Shown here piece by piece: positions 1 to 7,484 of a stretch of DNA of 29,443 nt. The position numbers and the translations under genes were made by a program. The notes under the pieces were generated by a model that did no database searches, was not told the origin of the DNA, and saw only the letters and a list, made by a program, of their open reading frames with translations. How positions within the stretch are numbered: position 1 is the first letter of the stretch; each line of letters opens with the position of its first letter. The stretch spans positions 1 through 29,443 of the forward strand of contig DAIRSE010000028.1 of the NCBI GenBank assembly GCA_036804525.1, read 5' to 3'. Source of the stretch: JBFLVT01 sp036804525 (GTDB taxonomy: Bacteria; Bacillota; Desulfotomaculia; Desulfotomaculales; JASEER01).

Positions 1-246
1 GCGGCGCGCTGGCTGGTCAACAGCCAGGGCTTCGGGCCGCTGGCGCGGCATGCCGGGATCTTCGACCTCAAGGCCCTTAAGGTTAGCGACGCGGCGGCCG
101 TCTCCCAGGCCGACCGCGGGTATGTGGCCGCCGCCCTGGCCATGGGCTACCTGAGCCCGCAGGCCGGCGGCCGGTTCGGCCCCGAGGGCACGGTTACCAG
201 GGGCGAGGCGGCCTCCATGCTGGTCCGCGCTCTGACCGCCAAGTAG
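1..246 (+). CDS. C-terminal end of an SLH-domain surface protein (partial)
   Basis: An open frame runs from the first base to a TAG stop, giving the last 81 residues of a longer protein whose start lies outside the window. The tail contains the pattern typical of S-layer homology (SLH) domains: an 'RGYVAAALAMGYLSP' helix, then 'FGPEGTVTRGEAASMLVRAL' near the C terminus, matching the usual F.P...ltRaEaA.ml.R.l signature. SLH domains bind secondary cell-wall polymer and hold exported proteins on the surface of Gram-positive cells. A C-terminal SLH placement suggests a cell-wall-anchored exoprotein, but the catalytic or structural part cannot be seen. The gene converges on the large secreted protein to its right and is closed by a strong hairpin terminator. 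Confidence 0.85.
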   Translation, partial: AARWLVNSQGFGPLARHAGIFDLKALKVSDAAAVSQADRGYVAAALAMGYLSPQAGGRFGPEGTVTRGEAASMLVRALTAK

Positions 247-267
247 GCCGGCACCGGCGCGACCAAA

Positions 268-299
268 CGGGCCCCGGGGTCTCCCGGGGCCCGTACTTT
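268..299 (+). terminator. Rho-independent terminator of the SLH gene
   Basis: A perfect 11-bp GC stem (268-278 with 283-293) encloses a 4-nt loop and is followed by TACTTTC. It starts 22 nt after the stop codon of the SLH gene. The T-tract is short, so termination strength relies on the very stable stem. It may also help stop the convergent minus-strand transcript. Confidence 0.75.
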
Positions 300-405
300 C
301 AGCACCCGAAAGGCAGGGCGGCCTGGTTGCCGCTGGTGGCCGATCCGTTCCATCCGTCATTACCCCCGCCTTTCACCTCCCACCTTGCCCAGAGCTCCAA
401 ATGCG

Positions 406-3400
406 TCAGTCTCCGACATTAAAGCGCGGGTGGTTTCTAGGCGCGTTGAAGTACCTGACGATTTTCTTGCCCGGGTCCCAGCTTATCATCTTGCACCTGT
501 CATTCTGCGGGCCCAGCATATCAGTGCCGTCCAGGTAGATGTAAGCGCGGATGGCGGCATTGGCCCATTCGACCCCGCCGGTGGCGTAAGAGCGGCTGGT
601 CCAGGAGTAGCCGCTGTCCAGAGTGCTGAAACCGGAGTTGCTGGCCCAGACGACCTGGCCGCTGTCGCGGTCGATTATTTCGATCCGGTCCAGACAAACA
701 ATGGTCCGGCCCACCCCGCCTTCGGCGGTAAGGGTGATCCCGGGGGCGCTCTCCTCGATCAGGAACGACAAGAGATCGGCCGAGGTATCGCTCATGGTCG
801 GGATCAGAGACTGGGCTGCCGCTGAAGCCGTTTCTCCCAGCACGGTCCCCGGGTTGTACTGGGTGCTGACATTGTAGATGGCAGCCGGACCGCTGGCCAA
901 CTCGACCTTGACCTCCGCGATCTCCGACTGCTCGTTGCGGTATTTCAAGCGGATGCCGAAGACGCCTAACGTGGTGCTGACATCCCACCCCTGGGTGAAG
1001 AAGGTGTCGGGAACGCTGGCGGCAATGGCCCGGGCGCATCCCTTCTTCTTGATTTCATGCCAGCCGGAAGCAGGAGGCGGTGGCGGGGGCGGCGACACCA
1101 GCAAATCGACCTGATACCGCAGGCCGGGGTAGAAGGCCTCTGGCTCCGACCTGCCGGTGGCGTTGTTCTTTGCCGCTTTAAGGTACAGGAAATCCACATT
1201 GTGGTTATCGAAGGTCAGAGAGTAATTGCCGGTGCTGTCGGTGGTGGCAGAGGCCACGACGCTATTATTAATCCACTTGATCACGTCTACCTTCTGGCCG
1301 GTGAGAGGATTCCCGTTTTGATCCACTACTCTGCCGCTCACCGTGGTTATGGTGGTATAGCTCATGGTCGCGGTCACGTCGGTCACCTGCCCCGCCCTGA
1401 CGGTGGCGGTTACGGTAGTAGGGGCGAAACCCCGCTTGGAGAGGCGGAAGGTGTAGGTGCCGGCCGGCAGGCTGAAGCTGGCGGGGCCCACCTGGGTGGT
1501 CATATCCTGCTGCCCGGTTCCCACTATCTCGACGGTTACTCCAGAAAGGAAATTGCCCGTGGCCTGGCTCTTGGCCCTGACGGCAGCCCCGCCCATGTTG
1601 GTGAGGTAGAGTTTTACGCCCATGCTGCTCGAGGTCAGCATGCCGGTGAAAACATCCTGCCCGTTGTAGCCTATATATCCCGTCTTTCTGGCTTTCACCT
1701 GAAGGTTAACCCCAATGGGAACGTCGCGGAAGACAGCAATGCTCGCTTCGCCCGTGTTTACTTCCTTGTAATAGGAATCCGCACTGCACGTAACGGTGAA
1801 GCCGCCCTCGTCGAAGGTGCTGTCGCCGGGCTGGCGGATTACTACCGTAACGGTTCCGGTTTTAAGTATCTCTAGGGTAAGGGTTTTGCTCAAGGTGGCG
1901 GGGGAAATGAGCAGGCTCCCCGGTCCGGGCGGGTTTACGGTTACGGTATAGGTGACCGTGTTCTGTCCAGGAGGTAGAGCCGCCGGACGCACAACCACGT
2001 CGAACTCGGTGCTGGCCGAGCTTTTGGGCCCGATGTTGATATAGTTGGTCTTAATCACCTGTCCCTGATAGCTGAGCTGCACCGGAAGGTTGGCTATCTG
2101 GTAGGTGGAGGTGTTTTTAACGGTGGCCTTGAAGAATATCGGGTCACCCAGGGCCGGTTTGCCGCCGCCTGCCGACCAGTAACCGCTGGAGGTAAGGGAA
2201 ACGAACTCCACAGTCGGCAAGAGAAGACTGGGCTGCAGGCTCAGGGTGTTGTTGGCAGTAGAGACCTCGGCTACTCCAGGAGGAGCCGAAACCTGGGCGG
2301 TAAGCTTGTCGGTGGTGTTGGAGGGCATGGGGAAGCTGTTAAAAATTATCTGCTGCTGCGAGTTCTTTGCGATAGTGCCGGACAGGGTCTGTAGAGACAG
2401 CGTGCCCGGGCTTCCGGTCAGCTTCACCGTAGCCCCCGCCGGGCACGTTCCTGGCCCCAGGTTCTTGACCGTGACCACTACCTTTACCGGTGCTCCGGGA
2501 GCGGCCTTGGCGGGAGTAGTCGCGATTTTGGTCACTGTCAGATCCGGTTTCATGATATTGGGGGTGTACTGCTGGCTGTTGTTGTTGGGGTTAACATCGG
2601 CCGTGCCGGCCGGCGGCTCTACCTGGATGGTTAAGGCCGGGCTGCTGGTCCGCGGCAGGGTAACCCCGGCTACGGTGATGGTCGAGCTGGCCTGGGCATT
2701 AAGGGAAGACATGTTCTTAGTTTTGGTGAGGCTCCCAGCCGTTATCCTGACCACACCGCCAACGGGACAGGCGGTGCTGCCCGCGTTCTTCACGGTTACG
2801 TAGAAGGTGACGTTAGCTCCCGGGCTGGCAGGTTCTGGCTGCATCTTGACCCCGGTTATGGTGAGGTCAACGGATGGTAATGTTGGCTGCAGGCTCAGGG
2901 TGTTGTTGTTGACGGAAACTTCTTTGACATCAGGAGGAGCAAAAACCTCGGCAGTAAGCTTGTCAGTGGCGTTCAAGGGCATCGGGAAGCTGTTGAAAGT
3001 GAACTGCCGTTCCGCACCTTTTGCGATGGTGCTGGACAAGGTTTGAAGCGCCGATGTCCCAGAGCTTCCGGTCAACTTCACCGTGGCTTCTGCCGGGCAG
3101 GTGCCGGGTCCCAGGTTCTTGACCGTGACCGTCACTTTGACCGGTGCTCCGGGAGCGGCAATAGAGGGAACGGTCACGATTTTCGTCACTGTGAGATCAG
3201 GTTGCATGGTGTTGGGGCTGTACTGCAGGCTGTTGTTGTCCGGGTTGACATCAACCGTGCCGGCCGGCGGTTCCACCTGAATGGTTACTTCTGCCTTGCT
3301 GGTCCGCGGCAGGGTAACCCCGCTTATGGTGATGGTGGAGCTGGCCTGGGCATTAAGGGAAGACATGTTCTTAGTTTTGGTGAGGCTCCCAGCCGTTATC

Positions 3401-4050
3401 CTGACCAGGCCGCCAGCAGGACAGGCGGTGCTACCCGCGTTCTTGACGGTTACGTAGAGGGTAACGTTAGCCCCCAGATTGGCCGGATCCGGCTGCATCT
3501 TGACCCCGGTTATGGTGAGGTCGGGTCCGCTCTGGGTGGTCGCCGGGGTTGTTGAAGGGTTCTGTTGGGTCTGAGTTGGGACGCTCTCCTTGCTTTCCTT
3601 CGACAAAGTTGGAAGCCTTAATGCGTCAGTTACAGTAACCCGCTTGATGCTGAAATCTCCAGACATAGCAGATATTGAACCATTAGATGCACTCGATAAT
3701 CTCAGCTGGTAATCATCGCCTTCCGGCAACCCCGATGAAACTTTCCAGGAGTAGGATCCTGTACCATCAGTTCCTACCGAAGCGTAAGAGGCAAGGGCGC
3801 TCTTGTACTGGCCTCCTTTGCAAAGCTGAATCCGCACGTAACGCCCCACATCGCCTTTATAAGTCCAGGTGATGGTGTACGTCTGACCAGCGAGCAAGGT
3901 TTCCCCGCCTCGCGGAGCTGTGATCAAAAGAAACTCCTCCGCGGCACTGTCCTCGGCTAAAGCGGTGCCGGCAAGAGGAAAAAAGGCAAAAAGAAGCGAC
4001 AATGACAGCAGCACCGCTAAGCCTCGTCTCATCCACCTGTTTGAGCCCAC
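406..4050 (-). CDS. Large secreted CARDB-repeat protein with Ser-Thr-rich Ig-like N-terminal domain
   Basis: Secreted protein of about 1214 residues. The start is taken as the GTG at 4050, because an AAGGAGGG Shine-Dalgarno sits 6 nt upstream; an in-frame start 16 codons earlier lacks one. Residues 1-32 form a signal peptide ending in GTALA. Residues ~39-137 are a Kre9/KNH-like (Ser-Thr-rich GPI-type) Ig-like domain ('APRGGETLLAGQTYTITW'). Residues 176-611 are four CARDB adhesion-type domains arranged as two 218-residue units. Another beta-sandwich follows (~614-730), then carboxypeptidase-regulatory/PEGA-like domains (~735-975), a run of seven prolines, and a ~215-residue C-terminal domain I do not recognise. 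No cell-wall anchor (SLH, LPXTG) is visible. The domain types suggest a surface or matrix protein binding carbohydrate or protein; no catalytic motif is seen. It follows the lipoprotein genes with a 56-bp gap. Confidence 0.85.
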   Translation of the reverse strand: MGSNRWMRRGLAVLLSLSLLFAFFPLAGTALAEDSAAEEFLLITAPRGGETLLAGQTYTITWTYKGDVGRYVRIQLCKGGQYKSALASYASVGTDGTGSYSWKVSSGLPEGDDYQLRLSSASNGSISAMSGDFSIKRVTVTDALRLPTLSKESKESVPTQTQQNPSTTPATTQSGPDLTITGVKMQPDPANLGANVTLYVTVKNAGSTACPAGGLVRITAGSLTKTKNMSSLNAQASSTITISGVTLPRTSKAEVTIQVEPPAGTVDVNPDNNSLQYSPNTMQPDLTVTKIVTVPSIAAPGAPVKVTVTVKNLGPGTCPAEATVKLTGSSGTSALQTLSSTIAKGAERQFTFNSFPMPLNATDKLTAEVFAPPDVKEVSVNNNTLSLQPTLPSVDLTITGVKMQPEPASPGANVTFYVTVKNAGSTACPVGGVVRITAGSLTKTKNMSSLNAQASSTITVAGVTLPRTSSPALTIQVEPPAGTADVNPNNNSQQYTPNIMKPDLTVTKIATTPAKAAPGAPVKVVVTVKNLGPGTCPAGATVKLTGSPGTLSLQTLSGTIAKNSQQQIIFNSFPMPSNTTDKLTAQVSAPPGVAEVSTANNTLSLQPSLLLPTVEFVSLTSSGYWSAGGGKPALGDPIFFKATVKNTSTYQIANLPVQLSYQGQVIKTNYINIGPKSSASTEFDVVVRPAALPPGQNTVTYTVTVNPPGPGSLLISPATLSKTLTLEILKTGTVTVVIRQPGDSTFDEGGFTVTCSADSYYKEVNTGEASIAVFRDVPIGVNLQVKARKTGYIGYNGQDVFTGMLTSSSMGVKLYLTNMGGAAVRAKSQATGNFLSGVTVEIVGTGQQDMTTQVGPASFSLPAGTYTFRLSKRGFAPTTVTATVRAGQVTDVTATMSYTTITTVSGRVVDQNGNPLTGQKVDVIKWINNSVVASATTDSTGNYSLTFDNHNVDFLYLKAAKNNATGRSEPEAFYPGLRYQVDLLVSPPPPPPPASGWHEIKKKGCARAIAASVPDTFFTQGWDVSTTLGVFGIRLKYRNEQSEIAEVKVELASGPAAIYNVSTQYNPGTVLGETASAAAQSLIPTMSDTSADLLSFLIEESAPGITLTAEGGVGRTIVCLDRIEIIDRDSGQVVWASNSGFSTLDSGYSWTSRSYATGGVEWANAAIRAYIYLDGTDMLGPQNDRCKMISWDPGKKIVRYFNAPRNHPRFNVGD
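2218..3525 (-). repeat. Two tandem 654-bp units (218 residues each) within the CARDB protein
   Basis: Unit 1 covers 3525-2872 and unit 2 covers 2871-2218. Both begin DLTITGVKMQP and contain 'AGSLTKTKNMSSLNAQASST', and blocks of more than 40 bp are identical in DNA at an exact 654-bp offset (for example the segments near 2701 and 3355). Each unit holds two different CARDB domains, so the four domains have an A-B-A-B order created by duplicating a domain pair. Confidence 0.9.
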
Positions 4051-4056
4051 AGGAAT

Positions 4057-4064
4057 CCCTCCTT
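4057..4064 (-). promoter_or_regulatory. Ribosome binding site fixing the GTG start of the CARDB protein
   Basis: The minus strand reads AAGGAGGG, 6 nt before GTG at 4050. The in-frame ATG-side start at 4098 has no comparable site, so the GTG is preferred; it also gives a compact signal peptide. Confidence 0.7.
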
Positions 4065-4106
4065 GCTTCAAAAACGATAAAATCTTTCTTCCACCCAATC
4101 TAAACC

Positions 4107-4418
4107 CTAATGGATCTGCGGCTGGTATTTTTCCTGCAGCGGCTTCATGACGTCTATGATTTCCTTAATTTCTGGGGCGCACGGGGCCTTGAAGTCGGCC
4201 ACAATTGCCCGGCCGTCGTAGGGGGGTGAGGAATGCGTCTGGCCCAGCCAGACCATTACCTGGTAGTAAGGATCGTCACACGGGAACGGCCAGGACTTAG
4301 GAGTGGCGGTATAGGCCGTGTAATCCTTGGTCTTCCATTGCGGAACACGCTCCCAGTCGACCTTGGCCAGGGCCGCCCTGACGTCCGGTGATGGCCCAAT
4401 CGCCAATGGCTCACTCAT
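4107..4418 (-). CDS. Truncated paralogue of the preceding lipoprotein (possible remnant)
   Basis: About 103 residues. The ATG at 4418 overlaps the stop of the gene in front of it in the sequence ATGAGTGA, and has only a weak upstream purine stretch. From residue ~10 to the end it aligns with the C-terminal half of its neighbour: 'DWERVPQWKTKDYTAY' against 'NWEPLPKSSTKDYVAY', 'WLGQTHSSPPYDGR' against 'WAGQTHTIPRYEGR', and 'DFKAPCAPE' against 'DLKAPCAPE'. The paralogue's signal peptide, lipobox and N-terminal half are missing, so as it stands the product would stay in the cytoplasm. It is either a decaying tandem copy or the second domain of a protein joined to its neighbour by frameshifting. 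Function unknown. Confidence 0.55.
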   Translation of the reverse strand: MSEPLAIGPSPDVRAALAKVDWERVPQWKTKDYTAYTATPKSWPFPCDDPYYQVMVWLGQTHSSPPYDGRAIVADFKAPCAPEIKEIIDVMKPLQEKYQPQIH

Positions 4419-5046
4419 TACCCGTAGGCGGAATGTATTTATCAAGCAACTGTTTCAGAATATCCGTCAGTTTTATCATTTCCGGCGCACAGGGAGCTTT
4501 CAGGTCGTAATAGATTTCCCGCCCTTCATACCGCGGGATAGTATGGGTCTGCCCGGCCCAGTACTTCACCTTGTAACCTACAAATCCTATCGGACCCAAC
4601 TGCTCCTTCTCCTCGAGATGATAAGCAACATAGTCTTTGGTGCTGGATTTCGGCAGCGGCTCCCAGTTGATCTGGGACAGGGCTTCCTTCAGCGCAGCAA
4701 ATTCCTCCGCAGATAGCTTCCCTTTTGGCCCTGTTTCCTTGCGTGGCGTTTCGTCAGACCAATCACCCTCAGAGTTAATTTCCAGCACCTTGCCGTAGCC
4801 GGGCTTGTAGCAATAGGTGAATTCAACGCACCAGAGCTCCGGCAGGGGCTTTGCCGGCCCGAGGCTCTTCGGGCCGGACCACTCCGGCCAGGCGCCCCCG
4901 GCGGGCTCGTCAGTTTCCCGCTGCTGCACCTCACCCTGGGCGGATTGCTTCCCATCGCCCGGCGGAGCCGGCGCCTGCGATCCGCCACAACCCGCAAAAG
5001 ACGCTACCAGTAACAACGCAAGTAACACCGTAAGGTAACGTGGCAT
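4411..5046 (-). CDS. Lipoprotein of unknown function
   Basis: A 211-residue predicted lipoprotein. I chose the ATG at 5046 because AAGGAGAGG lies just upstream and it directly begins the signal sequence; an in-frame ATG at 5070 would add eight charged residues. The hydrophobic core 'YLTVLLALLLVASFAG' ends in a lipobox (FAGC), followed by a Gly/Ser/Pro/Gln-rich linker. The mature domain has two conserved halves ending in 'WAGQTHTIPRYEGR' and 'DLKAPCAPE', which are shared with the next gene. I do not recognise the family. It lies 30 nt downstream of another lipoprotein gene and overlaps the next, so the three probably form one operon acting at the outer face of the membrane. Confidence 0.75.
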   Translation of the reverse strand: MPRYLTVLLALLLVASFAGCGGSQAPAPPGDGKQSAQGEVQQRETDEPAGGAWPEWSGPKSLGPAKPLPELWCVEFTYCYKPGYGKVLEINSEGDWSDETPRKETGPKGKLSAEEFAALKEALSQINWEPLPKSSTKDYVAYHLEEKEQLGPIGFVGYKVKYWAGQTHTIPRYEGREIYYDLKAPCAPEMIKLTDILKQLLDKYIPPTGNE

Positions 5047-5076
5047 CGCTTTCCTCTCCTTCTCAGACATGCGTAC

Positions 5077-5727
5077 CTATTTCAGGACCACACCCGTCGA
5101 GGCGTCCAGATACACGCGTTTGCCGTTGCCGGCCTGGTCCCGGCCAAAGATATCCCAGTAAACCTTGCAGGAGGAGGGCACTACCGACGGGGTTGTGACG
5201 AATGATGCGCCCTGCAGGTACATCTTCATCGAGGTGATCTCCTTGATCCCCGCTTCCGCGGTAGCCTGCGCCGCCTTATCGCTGTCGATCCGCCAATCAT
5301 TGCTCCAGTCGGCAACGTCATACGGCAGGCTTCCGCCGCCGCCCTCCGGGTAGCCGTAAGGTTGCCCGTCCCTGAACGAGTAGACCCGAATCTCCTTTTT
5401 GGCCGGCGAAGAGAACCATACCCTCCAGGTCGAACACTTGCCGTCCGTTATGGCCGCCTCGTCCTGATCGGCCTTACCTTCCAACTTGTAGGGTCGGGCG
5501 TCATCCGCCCACTGACGGGCGCTCGCGGCAAGCTGCGTGCAGGCCTCCTTCGCCGTCAAAAAGGCGGCCGTTGCAGGTTGCGGCGCACCCTGCTCAGCCG
5601 GCTTGGCTTGTTCCGGCGGGGCAGGCGTACTGCCGGAAGTATCCGCCCCTTTGCTACCGCCGCAGCCGGCAAGGGCGACGATGACCAGAATGACCAGTGA
5701 GGCGAGAAGTGAAAAACGTCTGTACAT
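5077..5727 (-). CDS. Lipoprotein with PepSY-like C-terminal domain
   Basis: A 216-residue lipoprotein. AAAGGAG lies 8 nt before the ATG. The signal segment 'LLASLVILVIVALAGC' carries a clear lipobox (LAGC), then a disordered Pro/Ala/Gln linker to about residue 55. The C-terminal part, 'CKVYWDIFGRD' followed by 'GKRVYLDASTGVVLK', resembles the strand pattern of PepSY domains, which are often found in secreted proteins near membrane proteins or as peptidase propeptides. The PepSY call is by pattern only. The gene is the first of the small lipoprotein operon; a structured terminator-like element separates it from the membrane-protein genes upstream. Confidence 0.75.
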   Translation of the reverse strand: MYRRFSLLASLVILVIVALAGCGGSKGADTSGSTPAPPEQAKPAEQGAPQPATAAFLTAKEACTQLAASARQWADDARPYKLEGKADQDEAAITDGKCSTWRVWFSSPAKKEIRVYSFRDGQPYGYPEGGGGSLPYDVADWSNDWRIDSDKAAQATAEAGIKEITSMKMYLQGASFVTTPSVVPSSCKVYWDIFGRDQAGNGKRVYLDASTGVVLK

Positions 5728-5770
5728 TTGTGCTTCTCCTTTCTCAGTTTTTGGTGTAAAATTGGGAAAA

Positions 5771-5843
5771 GGCGCCGGCGGTGCGGGTCAGCAGCCCGCG
5801 ACCGGTGGCTGGAGCCGGCCGCGGCTCCTTTGCCGCCGGCGCC
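5771..5843 (-). terminator. Structured element: three-way junction with trailing T-run (terminator or cis RNA)
   Basis: A perfect 11-bp inverted repeat (5771-5781 with 5833-5843) encloses two further hairpins: a 5-bp stem at 5783-5787/5795-5799 with a 7-nt loop, and a 7-bp stem at 5811-5817/5822-5828 with the tetraloop GCCG. On the minus strand the closing stem is followed by CTTTTCCC and then ATTTT. It lies 10 nt after the stop of the DUF4870-like gene and 44 nt before the lipoprotein start. The simplest reading is a terminator for the upstream operon. The branched interior is unusual for one and could be an RNA stability or regulatory element. Confidence 0.6.
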
Positions 5844-5852
5844 GCTTCCCTT

Positions 5853-6425
5853 CTACTGCCCCGCGTACCGCTCGGCCATGTCCCCCACCAGGGGGAGCTT
5901 GAAGCGCTCGCCCTGGTAGGCCTTGACCATCAGGAGCACCCAGAGGACGAGAGAGGCCAGCCAGACCAGGGTATTGAGCAACTGGAAGACCGCCCAGAGC
6001 CGCCAGAGCCCCAGGGGTAACACGATCCAGAGCACGATGCTCACACACGTCAGGCCGCCGAAGGTAAGGATGGACTGCATGGCGTGGAAGCGGACGAAAG
6101 GGTCTTTCTCGATGATGAAAAAGATGATCCCGGTGAGCCATCCCAGGACATAGCTCAACAGGCCCGCGACGTTCTTTGGTAGCCCGGAGGTAGTATCGGC
6201 TGGGGTCGCCCCCTGGTCGGCCGGAGCCTGCCCGGCGGCGGGAACACCCCCCGCGACCGGGGCGGCGGGGGCCCCGATCCGGGAGTCATCCGCGGACGGG
6301 ACATCTGCTCCGATGGCGGGCGCGGACGGTACGGTATCGGTAAGCATGGATTGGCAGTGTTTGCACTTAACGGCTTTGGCCAGGATTTGTTCTCCGCAAT
6401 AGGGACACTCTTTGTATTCCGACAT
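5853..6425 (-). CDS. Zinc-ribbon DUF4870-like (Tic20-type) membrane protein
   Basis: A 190-residue protein preceded by GGAGGAGG. Residues 1-28 form a compact zinc ribbon (C7, C10, C21, C24 in 'CPYCGEQ...KCKHC'). A Pro/Ala-rich linker follows to about residue 80, then three to four hydrophobic segments. The motif 'FIIEKDPFVRFHAMQSIL' is characteristic of DUF4870/Tic20-like membrane proteins, where the segment after the first helix pair contains F-VRFHA-QS. The family has no settled bacterial role. It is the last gene of the four-gene membrane operon, 18 nt after its neighbour. Its zinc ribbon is nearly identical to that of the RDD protein two genes upstream. Confidence 0.8.
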   Translation of the reverse strand: MSEYKECPYCGEQILAKAVKCKHCQSMLTDTVPSAPAIGADVPSADDSRIGAPAAPVAGGVPAAGQAPADQGATPADTTSGLPKNVAGLLSYVLGWLTGIIFFIIEKDPFVRFHAMQSILTFGGLTCVSIVLWIVLPLGLWRLWAVFQLLNTLVWLASLVLWVLLMVKAYQGERFKLPLVGDMAERYAGQ

Positions 6426-6443
6426 CTGAATCCTCCTCCCACA

Positions 6444-7433
6444 TCAGCCGGCCACCGGCGGTCCCCCGGCGGGGGCCGTGGTTTGGCCGGTTCTCTGCAT
6501 GATCTGCCGGAACTTGCCGGAGACGGCGGCGATCTTCGCCTTCAGGTCATAGGAAGGCTGCTCCCCTTCGATGGCCCTGTTGAAGCAGGCGACCATGGCC
6601 ACGGTCGCCAGCGGGTCAACGAGCATCCATCGGATAAGGTTGGCGGCGATGAAGGAGATGACCAGGGCGATGAAGCCATAGAGCGCCTGGAGCGCGGTGT
6701 CCGGGGTAAGCGTGCGCGCCACGCCGAGAAGCGATACCAGGATGACGATAAAGCCGGCCGTCCAACCGACCGCTACGAGAACCACGAACCTGGCCGCCGT
6801 GCCGAGTAGCTTCCGCCAGCTCTGGGCGTAAAGCACCACGCCGTCGGCCGCCGTCTGCCACACGTCCCGTCCCTCGTGGCGCAGAATATAGCTCATGACC
6901 GCCTCGTCGATGTAGTTCGCGGCCAGGCTCAAGATGCGGCGCGCGATGGAAACCATGAGGCCCAGGCCGGGTATCGAGCCCAGGCAGCCGGCCATGCGCG
7001 ACAGCCAGTTCATAACCTGGCGCACGGTACCCGCCACCAGGCCGTCCACCAGGAACAGGGCGCTGGCGCTGCCGAAGTGCTTGATCACCTTGTCCTTGCC
7101 GTAGGCCACCTGGTTTGTGCCGGACGGCAGGTCCCCCTTCAGCAGGACCTCGGTGATGACGGCCACGTGCCCGATTTTCACCAGGTAGAGGACGTAACGC
7201 TGGGCCAGCACCCACAGGGAAATAAGACCCATGAAAGCTATCAGCCCCACCACCACCAGCGGCAGTCCCGCACCCTGGAAAAGGCGGGCGACAAGAAAGC
7301 CGATGGCCCCCATCAGGCCCAGGAAGAGGGTCAGCGCGAAGCCGAACAAAAGGTAAACCAGCATGCGCAGAAAGACGTAAGGGAGCGTCCGGAAAAAGAG
7401 GTTCGCCGTCGAAGGCGCAGCTTGCGGTGGCAT
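6444..7433 (-). CDS. Multi-pass membrane protein of unknown function
   Basis: A 329-residue protein; GAGGGG lies 8 nt upstream of its ATG. Two hydrophobic helices near the N terminus (about residues 18-48 and 56-85) and at least two in the second half (about 205-235 and 245-275) make it an integral membrane protein. Between them is an amphipathic region with small Gly/Ser-rich helices ('GCLGSIPGLGLMVS'). The C-terminal 30 residues are hydrophilic and end in a Pro/Gly-rich tail. I do not recognise the family; the layout resembles uncharacterised Bacillota membrane proteins that sit beside RDD/DUF4870 proteins. It is flanked by two zinc-ribbon membrane proteins with short gaps, so co-expression and a shared complex are plausible but unproven. 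Confidence 0.7.
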   Translation of the reverse strand: MPPQAAPSTANLFFRTLPYVFLRMLVYLLFGFALTLFLGLMGAIGFLVARLFQGAGLPLVVVGLIAFMGLISLWVLAQRYVLYLVKIGHVAVITEVLLKGDLPSGTNQVAYGKDKVIKHFGSASALFLVDGLVAGTVRQVMNWLSRMAGCLGSIPGLGLMVSIARRILSLAANYIDEAVMSYILRHEGRDVWQTAADGVVLYAQSWRKLLGTAARFVVLVAVGWTAGFIVILVSLLGVARTLTPDTALQALYGFIALVISFIAANLIRWMLVDPLATVAMVACFNRAIEGEQPSYDLKAKIAAVSGKFRQIMQRTGQTTAPAGGPPVAG

Positions 7434-7484
7434 TGTATCATCCCCTCTGTGAGAGCAATCCCCATCTAACCGCGGTGGGAATGT

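Noticed and set aside
1057..1875. Long plus-strand open frame inside the CARDB gene.
   Set aside because: It is an antisense shadow in high-GC DNA; the minus-strand protein has clear domains and a signal peptide.
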